Positions 1-14,024 of a stretch of 64,000 nt of DNA are shown in pieces. Source of the stretch: Kondoa malvinella. Its lineage: Eukaryota > Basidiomycota > Agaricostilbomycetes > Agaricostilbales > Kondoaceae. Position numbers and translations under genes: made by a program. The DNA lies in contig BCIM01000002.1 in the NCBI GenBank assembly GCA_039545315.1, positions 213,369-277,368 of the forward strand, read 5' to 3'. Below the pieces are notes generated by a model, which saw nothing but the letters and a program-made list of their open reading frames with translations, had not been told where the DNA came from and searched no databases. Within the stretch, counting starts at the first letter, position 1; the number at the start of each line of letters is the position of its first letter.

Positions 1-1278
<1,278 letters not shown>

Positions 1279-1280
1279 TA

Positions 1281-2573
1281 CTAGAATAGACCCGGAATAA
1301 CAACCTTTCTGTCCTTTGGATACCCCTCAAAGTTTAGACGGTACCACTTTTGGCCATTCAGAGCTCTGGGAATCATGGTGCACAACTAGAACAACATCAG
1401 CAAGAGTTATTCTCGAGAAAGCAAGACTTACTTCAGCATAGAGGAAACACCAAGGCGGAGTGATGTACGTCTTCCAGTGCAACAAGGGCGAATCGAGGGA
1501 TTCTTTAGGCGGAGGCACAAAGGTGGAAGCGTTGTGCGCGAGGGTCCAGAGGTAGTGAAAGATTCCTTGAAGGTAAAGAAGAAAGGAATTGACGTCTTGC
1601 GCGACAATGGTTTGGAAGGACGTTTCTGGTAAAGCTGGTGGAATTGATAAAGTTGAAGAACAAGCTAGGGCGAAACCGAGCCATTCGACCCATTCGCATG
1701 TGTAGGAAGGGAAGGAAATGTAGTTGTATAAACCGCCGTGTGGGATCGAATATCGAGCTCGAGGTTTCCCATTTGCTGTTGGTCGTCGAAGGGAATAGAG
1801 AATTTCGTCGTGGTAGATGTTGCCAATGAAGCCAATGAACCATATCGCAATGCCTGACCAAAAAATGGGGTTCTCGAATGCGGAAGGAGCAAGAGCACCT
1901 TGGTTGATGGTGATTAGACTTGGGTGAGTGCGACCGCCTAGCCATGAGCCGAGTAGGTAGCCGTTGGCGAGGTTGAACAGAATAGCGGAAAGCATAACGG
2001 AGATGTGCATTGGGCTACGCGCTTTCGGTGTTCGGAGGGAAGAGATGGTTGAGCGGTTGATGTAGTGGACCACAAAGAGTGCAGCCATGAGCTGTGTAGG
2101 CTTGGATAGCTGTTGCAGTCTGTCGATGGCTTCTTGTGGTGTAGACCAGTCTGTTCTCAGTGAGCTGCACATCGAATGTGAGAGCTTGTCTATCTGAAGC
2201 GTATGAGATGGACCTAGGATCATTGGAGAACGGTTTGCCTAGTAAAGCGACGCAAAATGTGATGGGCGATACGATTTCCTTCAGCCGGCATCAGCGTGAT
2301 CGCGGCCAAGTAGGTCTAGGACTGACCATGATGAACCAACCCAGGTTGGCGTTGATGTTCAACATTGAATTACGCTGCGAGAAGCGGCCCTACAGTATAC
2401 GTTTCAGCTCACCGCACAGACTATATCTGCAAACAACTCACGAAAGGAGCATTGATCCTGTTTGAAGCTGATGCAGCAATGAAGCAGGAAGCCAAGAAAG
2501 TGCGATAGACGGCGTCGTAGAAGCCTGCAGTGCCGTTCGCCAGCTTCAGGCCAGAGAGAAGCTTGTTTGACAT
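1281..2573 (-). CDS. 3-oxo-5-alpha-steroid 4-dehydrogenase (SRD5A) family membrane reductase
   Basis: NADPH-dependent reductase of the steroid 5-alpha-reductase family, an ER membrane protein. Five exons: 2442-2573, 2327-2389, 2214-2278, 1432-2164 and 1281-1385. The start gives MSNKLLSGLKLANG. Exon 2 begins GRFSQRNSML, matching the conserved APYGR region across the first junction. The body has HYINRS, NGYLLGSWLGG, GNIYHDEILYSLRRP, GGLYNYISFPSY and the EWVEWLGFAL helix. The last exon ends RALNGQKWYRLNFEGYPKD, the typical C-terminus, and is reached only by splicing out 1386-1431. Length (about 340 residues with several hydrophobic segments) is slightly above human SRD5A1. Substrate in a fungus is unknown; sterol or polyprenol-like substrates are possible. 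The stop lies 2 bp from that of the convergent cyclase gene. Confidence 0.9.
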
Positions 2574-3434
2574 CTCGGGAGCCTAACTTTGGCTGGAATG
2601 AGGAACAGCTGCTGTTACGGCAGAAACACGCACCTGTAGAGATGCTGGCGGTGGCTCAGAGCAGCGCAGGCGGATGCGAGATGGTCGACACGGCTTGACC
2701 TCGAACGATGATGCATTGCAAGCATATTGAACAGTGTCAAATTCTTCTTTCACACGTCCTTCGTGCTCTGTTTCTGCCTATGTATCTGTCTGGACAACTG
2801 TCGTGCTCCCTGTATCGCTCGATGCTGTGTTGAGGCAGTTTCAGGTTGCTCGGAGTCGCCCTGCTTTCCTCTGGCTGTTTCGCTCTTTCTTTGATGCTCT
2901 CTGTCTAGAACAGTCCCTTCACGTCCAGTAAATTGCTTGGTCTGTCTAGCCTAGACTTCTGCTGAGGCCGGATGTCAAGTTTGTACACCTTGGTGTCGCC
3001 TAGGTTTGACCCAATCTGCGGGTCCCAGCGTGCTCATAAGGCAGCTCATCTTGCGATGAGTCGGACACCTTTTAGCAGCATTTTTGCTACAGAGCTGCTG
3101 AACGCGCGGATATCTCTTCTGATCGGAATCTATTGGCAAAGATTGTGAATCAGAGACAGACAGTTGCAGAGCCTGAAGGGCAGCCCAGAGTAAGTAGTCT
3201 GTCGATCATTAGCTATCGCCTTTATCCGCTGTTAGATAAACAATGTATTTTACCGCTAGCAGCGGAACGTGCGCTCAAGCGATACGTCCTGCAGCGAGTC
3301 TGCGTGCAGCGAAAATATACCATAGACAACGCCTGATGCGCCTTGTATAAACTAGAGAAGCTTGGTACCCTGTCAGAACGCCTACCGAGGCAAACAGCAG
3401 CAAACGTCCCACTTTCGAATTGTAGCTCGCCGGG
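2574..3434. other. Divergent intergenic region
   Basis: This lies between the starts of the 5-alpha-reductase gene (minus) and PHO81 (plus), so it should hold both promoters. I saw no supported gene, tRNA or repeat. The short open frames here lack codon or motif support. No obvious CACGTG site of the PHO type was seen. Confidence 0.6.
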
Positions 3435-6400
3435 ATGAAGGTGAAGCTGCAGCAGTGCAGGGCAGTATCAGCACTCATACAGAAGGGTTTGTAGTTTGGC
3501 AAGGAGATCCAGATACTCAGCGCAAACAGCTGGAGCCAATTCTACCTCGATTACAAGGGCCTCAAGAAGGTCAGGCTAGATGCCGCAGCTGTCTTAGGAT
3601 CACAGGCTCATCTACAAGCATAGATCATCAACTCGTTGGCGAAAGGTAGACCCCTGGACGCCGCTGCTCTAGCTGCAGTTCACCGACCGATACCAGCACC
3701 TCACATAGATGGTCAAAACCCGTCCTACATTCTTGAATCCCCTTCATCCGAGTCTGATCTATTGCAAGCACACAAAGCTTCCTTCTTTTTCAAGCTCGAA
3801 CGAGAATTGGAGAAGATCAATGCTTTCTATCTCCAAAAGGAGGGCGAGATCAAAGTCAGGTTGAGGACGTTGATTGATAAGCGCAAGAGCATTCAGGCGA
3901 CGAGTAAAGGTCGCTTGACGAGATCGAGCAGTGCTTTCGTTGCCCTGTGGGAGGGGTTCAAGCACTTTGAACAGGATCTTTCTAGGCTGCAGGTCGGCCT
4001 TCTTTGCTGCCATGCTTGTGCAGAAGGCTGATTCTGGTATCCAGGCATTTATAGAGATCAAGTGAATAGCTCTTACTCAGCTCGCTATGTCTGGCTAAGT
4101 GTGAATCTAGTGCGACGGGATTTCGAAAGATTCTTAAGAAATGGGACAAGCGCTCCAAATCGACGACAAAGGAAATGTACCTCGCTCGACAGATCGAAGT
4201 CCAACCTTGTTTCAACAGACAGTTCATGTCCGAACTGCATGATGCCGTCTCGATCAATACTGCAAAGCTAGAAACACTGGTAGAAGCGCCCACTCTCGCT
4301 GTTGAACAGCTTGATACGAATGCCGATATCGCTCCTGGCTCGTCCGATCAGCAGACTCGGATATTGGACGATCATCACAACCTGACCGATAGCGAACCAG
4401 AAGCGATAGAAGAGACAGAATACGCTTTGCAACAAGCGATAGCAAATAACGATACTCATCTCATTTCGCAAACACTTACTCCGCTATGCAATCGACCTAC
4501 TCTCTCAACTGAATATGTCAGCAGGCTTTCCAGGATAGTTTGGCAAGCTGCTCTTTATTCCAGACTCATACCGACCGATTTGCTCAACTTTCGATTCATT
4601 GATGACATTAATGGTCGAACACCTCTTCACGAAGCGAGTTTGGCAGGAAGAACGGATCTAGTCGATTTGTCTGTTGCGCGAAATTTGGACGTCGGTGCAA
4701 GAGACGCTTACGGTCGAACGCCTCTGCACTACGCCGCCATGAAGGGGCATACTCTCATAGTGCAGACTCTACTTGCGTTACAAAGCGATGCGACAAGTAA
4801 AGATTTGGACGGTCTCACGCCTGCGATCTACGCAATCATCAATGGTCATTTAGCCATTGTTCAACTCTTCTTACAAGCTGGCGCATTCAATAATGAAAGC
4901 TCTACAAGTTCAGATCAACTCCGACCGCTCAATCTCGCATGTCAGCACGGCCGACCAGAAATTGTTGCCCTGCTGTTACAAAACGGTTTTGTGGTCAAAG
5001 CGGATCTTGGCGGTTTCTACCCTCAACACATTGCTGCAAAATCAGGACACGCAGATTGTCTTCGCGTACTGCTGCAATCTGGACAAGCAAACATAAACGA
5101 AACTGACAAGTATTCGAATTGGACGCCTCTCTTTCATGCTGTTGGTCGCAAGTTGGATTGTGTACAGACACTCATCGATGCTGGTTGCGACCTCAATGTA
5201 ACTGATGATGCCGGAAGAACACCTTTGCATTATGCGGCTTGGCAAGGTCATATCGCTTGCGTTAATCTGCTTCTTCAAGCCGGTGCAAGATATGCGCCTA
5301 TACTGGCTTCAGCTACCTCTCCGGAAGGCGCTGGATCTGCCAAGAGTCGTTCTTCGGATGGGATAGATGATCTGGAAATGGACCTTATACCTAGTCTGTG
5401 AGTGCACAAGGTTTGAATGACTTGATAGAAAGTGACCGCTTGAATAGCTCGCTCCCTCCTCCGATCATGCCTTTCCGGACGTATGGACACAATTACCTCG
5501 ATGGACGCGCTCTCGTCCTCGTCTCCCTTGGTCATTCTACTTCGAATAATTCCGCCTCTACAGCTATCGCCTCGCCTGTTCGCTTATACGCAATGACAAA
5601 TCACGAGCAAACATCCATGAAGCTTATCCTCACTTGCAAACCCGATCCTCTCGCTATACCTTACAACATCATTTTCCCTCTCTCCAACGAACGCGAAGTC
5701 TACACTTTCCAAGTCGACTCTTTCGACAAATTTTCTCTCGATTTCGATCTTTACCCAACCTTTGGTTCCCGCATACTTGGCCGAGCTACCGCTCTTCATG
5801 CTGCATTCAACAAACTACTCAGTCTCGATTCGCTCACAATACCTCTTTTCGACCATCAGCTTCGAACTGTAGGAGAGGTCGATTTTGAACTCAGTCTAAT
5901 CAAACCATTTCAAGCTGCTGCTCTGGCGCCATCGGGACAGCTCAATACCTACTGGAAGGCTTCACAGCCCGCTTCATCGTCGCAGGCAGCACCGATCGTT
6001 ACCGCTTCGTCGCTTACAGGTGACTACATTCGCTGCGTCGTTCAGCTCTCGAAAGACGGCGTACCGTTCTGCTATCCCTTCTGGCCTTTACCTATAGAAG
6101 GAATGGAAGTTTACGTTAGCCAGATGACTTCGGCCCAACTTGAAGGTCTTGCTGTGAGGCAAGATCTGGCTTTGAACGAAGACAAGATACAGGGTCTAGA
6201 AAGGACAGAACAGTGGTATCAGGCGATTCAGGGTAGCTTGATTACATTGGAACAGCTTTTACAGGTATGAGCGGTTGGTATATACCACACATTTTGGTTG
6301 ACTCTTACTGAATCAGATACTGCCTTCGCGCTTCGGCATCAACCTCGAGCTTAGATACCCAACAGCGTCTGACGAGAGACGACTCGGCCTCACCAACACG

Positions 6401-7004
6401 ATCGATCTCAACGCAGCAGCTGATTCGGTTCTCACATTGGCATACAGCTTCAGCAATCAGACTCAACTTATTGGCGGAATCGAGACAGAGACACAGCGCA
6501 GAATTGTGCTTTCGTCATACAACCCGGTCGTCTGTACTGCCCTTAATTGGAAGCAGCCCAACTGTGCGTTCCTGTTTACCATTTCCGGTGATATGCTGAC
6601 TTTATACTTAGATCCTGTCTTCTTTGCTTCATTCTGCGGATTGTCGCGTACTGGAACCGTCAATCAGATCGTGCCTGCAAACAGGACGGAAGATGACAGG
6701 CGGTGTACGAGCATCAAGGAAGCCGTGGCGTTTGCGAAAGCGAACAACCTGCTGGGTGTCGTGTTCAATTCGGCCCTGCTAGTGCGTGGGATCTGTGTCT
6801 GTGGTAGATCTAGGCTGATGTGTATCGCAGAACCAAGTACCGAGCCTGACAGAGGCAATCAAGGAACAAGGTAATTTCCATATTCCGCCCAGAGCGAGCA
6901 GATGCTGATATGTTTGAGCAGGACTCTTTCTCGTCGCTTCAGGCTCAAACACCGTCAAAGGCGTAGATGGCTGCGTGACAGATGGTATTTGGCATCTTGC
7001 ATAA
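3435..7004 (+). CDS. PHO81: Pho81-type phosphate sensor: SPX, ankyrin repeats, degenerate GDPD domain
   Basis: Pho81 is the SPX-domain inhibitor of the Pho80-Pho85 cyclin-kinase in fungal phosphate signalling. Ten exons give about 1036 residues: 3435-3440, 3495-3569, 3624-3992, 4045-4061, 4111-5397, 5448-6264, 6317-6563, 6612-6781, 6831-6870 and 6922-7004. All phases agree. The SPX start MKFGKEIQ appears only after splicing a 6-nt coding first exon. YLDYKGLKKIINSL and ATGFRKILKKWDKRSKS follow, the latter across a 17-nt exon. Ankyrin repeats (GRTPLHYAA, several units) cover about residues 290-560. The C-terminal half resembles the GDPD-like barrel (INLELRYP, SSYNPVV, YPVFFASF) but lacks the catalytic His-Arg-Gly segment, as in other Pho81 proteins. 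Confidence 0.93.
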
Positions 7005-7481
7005 AGTAGCTTGACAATGGACCACCATGTCCGTACAATTGGCCTTCGCGCGTTAAATCTGACTGCCGTGGAATGTCTTGCTCGCTTTTGTCTCTTTGAC
7101 GCAATGCTTCTTCTTTACAGCTGTCACATGGTGCTTGTCAGAAACATCTTGCTTGCTCTTTGCCAACGCACGTTTGTGACCTTGAACAAAAGCCCTTTCT
7201 GTCTTTCTTTACGCCTTGTTCTCTGGCGATTCAGATCAAGCTCCTCGAGGTCGGAAGCGGCGGAATGCTCAAACGAATTAATCAAGCCGAATGTGTGGGG
7301 TCGGAATGCAGGCACGCCTCTTTTTATTTATCGATCAAGAATCTTGACTGATCTTCAGCTCTTTTGTTCTTTGCCGCCTTTGTCCCTTCTCTCCTCTCCT
7401 TTTCTCTCTTCTCAAAAGAACCACCTCGTCTCTTTTTCAGGTCCCTGCTTTTAACGCACCTTCATCGATCTTCCCAAAACA
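7005..7481 (+). promoter_or_regulatory. Upstream region of the CFEM gene with a pyrimidine-rich tract
   Basis: No gene is supported here. From about 7364 to 7480 the plus strand is strongly C/T rich (runs of ctcctctccttttctctctt type) and ends in caaaaca just before the ATG at 7482. CT-rich leaders of this sort are common in front of highly expressed fungal genes. The promoter role is inferred. Confidence 0.5.
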
Positions 7482-8364
7482 ATGCTTTCCAAGTCAATCC
7501 TTATGGCGTCTGCTCTGCCTTTGGCGCTAGGTGGAGGCTTGTACAGATCTGAATTGGGATCGCTATACAAGCGCCAGAACATACCTGACTGGTGAGTCAA
7601 GCATAAAAATGCCCACCAGCTCAATTGACTTTTCATAACAGTGTCTACTCATGCTTGGAGGGAGCTGCGATCACCGCCTACTGCAACAGTCTGGTAAGGC
7701 CAACACTCTGCGCTTCAGAATATAGCTTACCTCTGTTCCGATCACAGCAAGACGCTACCTGTCTTTGTGAATCTGGAGTGAGCCAAGATGCCTGCCAAAG
7801 GTCCCACATTCTGATCAATAGTGCAGGACTTTGTTATTGCTGGTGCCGAATGTTTCGCATCTTCCTGCACTCCCCAAGAAGCAGCCATTGGTGCCGCTCT
7901 AGGGACTGAAGTCAGTCCCACGGTCACCTTTGTGTAGACGTATGCTGACTATCTGAGGGGTAGCTCTGCCAAGCTGTCGGTGTACCATTCACTTTCCCTG
8001 AAGAAGCAAACTCGATCTTGGCTACCGTGACTGGAACTGGACCATACACTGGTTCTTTCGAAGCTACTGTGAGTTTCATTCGCTCTATCAGCGCAACAAC
8101 GACTGATGGAGTGTTATAGTCTACTTCTTCAGGCGTTCGGAGCACTGCAAGCGTAGCTGGCTCGTCTATTGCATCTGGTATGGTCTGCTTCCACACTAGA
8201 GAACCCTACTCACGATCGTGCCAGAAATCTCTGAATCGTCCGTCGCTTCCGAAACTGCTCAACCTACCGCCGAGCCAGCCACAACTCCTGATTCATCAGC
8301 CAGTCAACTCACCGGTGGAGCTCTATCACTTCTTGCAGTCGCCGGTCTTGCGATGATTCTATAA
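7482..8364 (+). CDS. CFEM-domain secreted protein with probable GPI anchor
   Basis: Small fungal surface protein of about 200 residues. The N-terminus is signal-peptide-like (MLSKSILMASALPLALGGG). The CFEM domain follows, with its eight cysteines in the expected order: PDC, SC, AYC, TCLC, ECF, SSC and LC. An Asp sits four residues before the CLC pair (QDATCLC), the residue that binds haem iron in studied CFEM proteins. The tail is Ser/Thr/Ala rich and ends in a hydrophobic segment (GGALSLLAVAGLAMIL), typical of a GPI signal. It has at least seven short exons; introns begin near 7572, 7693, 7777, 7910, 8069 and 8178. Haem or iron acquisition and host-interaction roles are known in the family; which applies here cannot be told. 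Confidence 0.9.
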
Positions 8365-8491
8365 TCTTCGCCTAGTCAACGGCTATCTGATAGCAGAGTT
8401 CAGTATGGGGATGTTAGCGGGTTTCAGAGTATTCAAGTAGTTTCGGTCGGAATGCATTAGATTTGATGACAGACAAGCTTGACATTGAACG

Positions 8492-10626
8492 ATGGCTTCC
8501 ACCAGCAGATTGAGGCCTAGCTTGCTCTTCCTTGGAGCTGTAGCTGGTACGACTTACTGTGCATCCACGCTGCGAGCGGATGAAGCTGTTGTGCCGAATC
8601 ATGTAATCGAATCCAAACCTGCTGATTGGGCCAGTCGAAGTCAATTGCAAGATCGGACACGCAAGACATACTTCTGGGGCAGCAACAAGTACGCCTGATA
8701 TACGCGCAAGGCCCTACTTTGTGCTGATCTGGCATGTCTCTTCGCAGACATAATGTCGTTGCTCCGTCAAATTCAGAGACTGAAATGATCAAGAGGCCTA
8801 AGGAGATGGTCTTTTTCGAATCGCAGCCTTTGCGACATTTAGCTCTGCATGAAAAATACGCAGGTGCGTTTGACCGATCGAGCAGATCGTGTTCGCATTT
8901 GAATTGAAAGTATCATGCAGTCGCTGTGGACGCGCATGGGGATGTATTGCAATGGGGTGAAGGACATCAAGCGGGATCATCTACAGAACCTCGCAAGACG
9001 TTGTGTGGTCGAAACATTGTGCAAGTAGCTACAACGGACGACAAGATCTATGCTCTTTCGAAATCTGGCAAAGTCTACGTCTATGCTTCATCTTTTGAAA
9101 AGCAAGCTATCGATACGAACGAGAGGAAAGCCCTTCGAAGTTGGTGGAGAATTCGTGGGATATTTGCTCAAGATCCAGGAGTTGATGTAGCCGAAGTGAA
9201 ACCAAACGTCAAGCTAGCTTCGTCTGAAAAGGTCGAAGCCCTCTCTGCTGGTCTTTCGCATCTCTTGGCAAGAACAAGCAGCGGAAGAGCTTTCTGCACT
9301 CCAGTCGACTCAACAGCGAATGCTTGGGGTCAACTTGGCACTCGAGCAGTAGAGATTGGGGGAGAACAGCAAATGTTGCATCCTATGGGCTTTGAACCTG
9401 CTGAATTGGGCGCACCAGCAAGCGAAGCATTAGATATCGAAGTGCGGAAACCGAAAGGTTTAGGCGGATCAGCTTCGATTCCTAAATCTTGGGTCACTTC
9501 TGTTCCTGCGCCTGAAGAAGTCAAGAAACCTGTCCTCAAGCCAACAGAAGACTTGCGATTCGACAACAAGGACATTCGGTTCTCTACTACTCTACATGAA
9601 ATTCCTGCGCTCAAAGGACTTAACGTGGTTCAGTTCATTGCTGGTGATCGACATTCTCTCGCAAGAACTTCTGAAGGTCGGATCTTGAGCTTTGGCGCAA
9701 ACAATTATGGTTCGCTAGGTGTTGGGCCTTCGCTCGCCTTTCCTGTGAGTGATCCACTAGCTTTCTTTTTAGGGCCCTGACCGAAAGCCGGCAGATCATT
9801 CCAACACCAACAGAAGTCACTCTCACTCGTTCCTATCCTAAAGATGTCAGAGTTTCCTGCAGAAGCATTGCAGCAGGCGGCAACACTTCGTATTTCGTAG
9901 CGGAAACGACTGATCTCAAAATGGGTCGGAAGGGAATCGATGTACTTGCTTGTGGAATGGGTTCATGGGGCGGGATAGGCAACGGACAATGGAACCATCA
10001 AGGTTCGCCGACGAAAGTCAAGACTATCAGCGGGTTGATGGAATGTGAGTTCGATGTCTCAGGAGTGAATATGACGGCTGATGTTAGGTGCAGGGGACGA
10101 GAAGGCGCAAGCTGTGCTGCCGATTCCGATACATGATCTTTCTATTGGTAGATCGCATGCTGTCGCTGTGCTCGATAATGCAGTAACGATAGATCAAGCC
10201 AAGTAGTAAGTCACTCGCACAGCTAAAGCGGAACCTTAGCTGATCTAGTGATATAGTGGAAGGGACGTCTTTGTGTTTGGTCTGAATGAGAGCTACCAGG
10301 TACGTCAAGCATGTTCGCTCATGCTACTGTTCCAAACTCATTCGATGATAGCTTGGCAATGGCAAACGCTCAAATTCAGCTATACCGCAACATCTACATC
10401 CTCTATCTGGCGGACCAGTAATGCCAGAAGATGCTCAGCAGTGGAAGATATCGAGTCGCATGCCGCACAACCGTTTGCAGCTGCATCCAGCGCTGAAAGT
10501 CGGCGGTCATCTTGCGGAAGAAACGATCGTGAGTCTTTCTTTCGTGCAGACAGTGTGGATGGCTGAGAGTTCGAATAGGTCGCTGGTGCGAATTGTACAG
10601 CTGTTTATTGGAAGATTGTAGACTAG
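8492..10626 (+). CDS. RCC1-repeat mitochondrial protein, FMP25-like
   Basis: Eight exons (8492-8688, 8748-8863, 8921-9744, 9795-10044, 10094-10205, 10257-10299, 10352-10528, 10579-10626) give a protein of about 588 residues. The N-terminus is basic with one hydrophobic segment (LLFLGAVAGTTYCAS), fitting a mitochondrial presequence and membrane anchor. RCC1-type blade motifs recur: YFWGSNK, VDAHGDVLQWGEGH, AAGGNTSYFVAE, CGMGSWGGIGNGQW, SIGRSHAVAVLD and VFVFGLNESYQLGNGKRS. The layout matches yeast Fmp25, which is linked to respiratory complex III assembly. Function here is inferred from that similarity only. Confidence 0.8.
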
Positions 10627-10839
10627 GTCGGGATGCAATCGCTATCACTCTTCAAGACTAGCTGCTACTTCGTGGCGCTGGAAGCAATGCACTAGATTGA
10701 GAATTGCCGTTCTCAAGTTTAACCTTGGCGCCCGCCGATTGCAATTTCGTTGATTCCAGTCGACGATACCACCGATAAAGGCGTATCCCCCTTGCAATCG
10801 CTTCAATATACCTGATCTAGTATACCGTAGTAGCCCAAA

Positions 10840-13800
10840 ATGGATGAACCAGGTCAGCCGCAACCAATAGAGTTGTTGATATTTGCCAAAATCTAAGTTC
10901 GTGGCGGCTTCAAACAGGTTTCAGAGCTCGTTACAGAGCAGAGAAAGAACAGAAAAATGCGTACACAAGCAGACATGGCGGTATTGCAAACACTCAGGTG
11001 AGATCTTGTTGCATTACCCTGCTTTGATGTGATATGCTGAGACTCCCGATAGCCGCTCACGGATGAAGAAGTCGCTGCTGTGATTGATTTGCCAGAGCAT
11101 TCCGGTGCTACTGGCTATCAAGTGCCCAATTATCGGGTCCGTTTCAAGCTCTCTATCGCTGTCAATATGTACTGAATCGTTTGGACTCCAGCCGCCCGCA
11201 GGTATCGATGCGCATGATATTCCAGGTGCTATGTCACCCGGCGAAGGCGTGCGTCTTGCTGAAGCATCTGGAGTGATACATCCTGATGTGTTGCATTATA
11301 GCTACAAGGCACTTTCACCGAATCTGGACCCCACAAGGATGATCCCAAAGCAGCTCAACTAGGAATGAAACCTCATCTCCAAGTCATGTGCGGTCCTATG
11401 CTTCGTTTCGATACGCTCGAAAACGGAATCTGGCACGGATTCGCTATGGTCGTTACATCATTGGCTGGAAGTATCTACGAACCCAAACCATACATCTCTT
11501 GGAGGGTTGGCAGAGGGGAGACCTCTTTAGAAGAAGATATGCAACATAAAGCTACTTTGAATGGTGGAAGTGCGCCTTCAAGTGGGATTGTTGAGGGCTT
11601 GAAGATATTTGAATACCATGGAATCAGTGGGACGAACGATTTCTGGAGGTTCAAGCTTGAAGTACCGATGGGCGAACACGAGCAACCTGTTACTTATTCG
11701 TTGAATGTGAGCAATATTGTGCTTCATGTTGTGTGTTGGCCCATTGTTCTTGTAGGGCGGACGACCAATCCAGTTCTACATCCCTGGCATCAGACAGAAC
11801 ATGCGTTGGGTCGGTCAGTCATGCAACGGTTTCAGCTCAGGAGTCAAAGTAGAAGACTTCAACGGTCCTTCTCCACTATGGGAAGACTTGCTAGAAAAGC
11901 ACAAAACCACGCCATATCATTGTGTCGTTGGTGGTGGAGATCAAATCTATTGTGATCCTCTGGCTAGAGAACCGGAATTTGTGGATTGGATCGCTTCAAA
12001 GGATGAAGCTTGGAAAGCGGAACATCCTTTGACGGCTGAGATGAAGTTTGCCTTGGATCGGTTCTTCTTCAATCACTAGTAAGCATTTTTGACGATCTTG
12101 ATGCTATGCTGACATTGGCTTAGTTGCGCTTGGTTCCGTAATGGTGCTTTCGGTCGAGCTATCGCTCGAATTCCTCAGCTCAACATGTTGGATGACCACG
12201 ATGTCAGTTGTCATGATGCTTGTCTAAACAGCTCGGGCTCAATCTTTTGCTGTAGCTTATCGATGGCTTTGGAAGTTATCCAGACCGACTTCAATTCTCG
12301 CCTGTTTTCTCCAGCATCGGCGGAAGGGGATATTTCTGGTATCTGCTGTTCCGTAAGGCGAATCCCCTCATCTTCTGGCGGCATACTGACTTTGCGAGCA
12401 GAAAACTTCATCGTCGATGAGGTCGATGGCACAAGTCCCGTTCGCAGCGAGCACAGCAACAAGTCAATGATCATCGGTGGAGAAGGCGCCTATATTCCTT
12501 TCCCGAACCACTCTTTCCTCTCTTGCTTTGGTCCAAACCAATATATCCTTCTTCTCGACTGCCGTGCGGAGCGAAAGAAGCACCAAATATGCTCGAACAT
12601 TACATACGAGCGCGTCTTTGCGGAAATCAACAAGCTACCGCCTGAGGTTGAGCATCTGTGTATCCTCATTGGTGTGCCCGTATGTGATGGTCGCTTGATT
12701 AGCAGAGAAAGCAATAGCTGACGAGAAGCAGATCGCCTACCCTCGCATGACCTTCGCCGAGAAGTGTAAGCTCACAATGTGCACCTGCACAAAACACATG
12801 CTGAATAAGTCTGCAGTCCTCGAGTCTTCCTTCAATCCTCTTTTGGCTGTAAGGATTTGTCCATCCAAGGTTGTCCAAGTCTAACGTTGCCCCAGCTGGC
12901 CAAAACTGGCTCACTAGGACTAGGCGGCATGGTCAGTAAGTATTCGTTCATTATATGTTCTGGGTGTTCGCTCATATTGACCTTTTAGACAAATTCAATG
13001 GTCAAGCAGAGCTTCTGGACGATCTGTCAGACCATTGGTGAGCTTCTTGAAACCATCAGCTGGCGATGTGGCTAACGGCTGAGCCTCTAGGTCTGCTGCG
13101 GTTTGTGACCTTCGATTTCGCCCGGTAGTCGGTTGACTCAAAGGACTTGAAACAGTGCCATAAAGATGAGCGCAATTGGCTCGTCCAGCAATGCGTCAAG
13201 CTGGCCGAAGACAATCACCTTCGTGTCACATACTTGAGTGGAGATGTTCACGCTGGTTGCGTCGGCAAATTCTTCAGCAAAGATCATGTCGATCCTGCAA
13301 AAGACCCTAAAGTGAGCATGGCTTCGCTATAACTGCTCGCGCGCGGTCCAATTTGTATAACGCAGTACATACTCAATATCATATCTTCAGCCATTGTCAA
13401 TACACCTCCAGTACGCGGGTTTGCTAGAAAGTTGTCGGACCGAACACTTACATAGCATACAGCCTCCGGCAATGATCAAGCTACTGAATAAGATCTGCAC
13501 AAAGACGCACAAGACTCTGCATCACGCTGGCATCGACGAGATAACAGAGTCCGTTTTCACCACAGATGTCGAGACAGGGAAGCCAACCAAGAAGGACACA
13601 TACATCACCGGGAATCGCAATTACGTTCGTTCTTAACGCAGGATGCCCCTAATAACGCAGGATAACCCTAATAACGCAGGTGACCGTCGAGATCCAGCCA
13701 AATGGTGATCAAGTTTGGGATATGAGAGTAGAGATGACAAGGGGTGGAGGTACGTTTCTTTTCTACGGGCGAATCCCGAAGCTGATATGATGTACAGGCA

Positions 13801-13845
13801 AAACTCGTGGCTATCCTGTCATTGCGCCGAGGGCTGCTTTCTAAG
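10840..13845 (+). CDS. PhoD-like metallophosphatase (PhoD_2 family)
   Basis: Large multi-exon gene for a cytosolic-type PhoD-like phosphatase; no signal peptide is seen. Exon 1 is 13 coding nt (10840-10852, MDEP). The PhoD metal-site motifs are present in order: VVGGGDQIYCDPL, MLDDHDLIDGFGSYP (across an intron) and LSGDVHAGCVGKFF. The family-typical stretches VMCGPMLRFDT, GRPIQFYIPG, SHSF-like FPNHSFLSCFGPNQY and SSAIVNTPPPAM also appear, the last only after removing an intron near 13423. The intron at 13625-13679 contains a tandemly repeated 3' splice site (see findings). The C-terminus ends GYPVIAPRAAF. Substrate is unknown for this fungal subfamily. Confidence 0.88.
13634..13679 (+). repeat. 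19-nt tandem repeat (about 2.4 copies) carrying three 3' splice sites
   Basis: The unit TAACGCAGGATaaCCCTAA starts at 13634 and 13653, with a third, partial copy at 13672. Each copy ends a branch-like CCTAAT plus AACGCAG acceptor. It sits inside the intron 13625-13679 of the PhoD-like gene. Only the distal acceptor keeps the reading frame. Confidence 0.85.
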
Positions 13846-14024
13846 CTTGAAGGACGACTTGTAACATCATCTTACATGATAGACCTGTGTTTATATGCTT
13901 CTTGTGTGTTCAGTGACTCGTTCGACGGGATTTCGAGCAGTACAGCACATGTAAACACAAACGATACAAACGACACAGACCTGCTGCGCCTTACTCTGCT
14001 GCAGCCGCTGCTGATGCGCCTTTC

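Noticed and set aside
11249..11301. A 29-nt intron (GTGATACATC...TATAG, from about 11273) in the PhoD-like gene
   Set aside because: A 53-nt intron with the stronger donor GTGCGT at 11249 and the same acceptor also keeps frame and fits the usual intron length.
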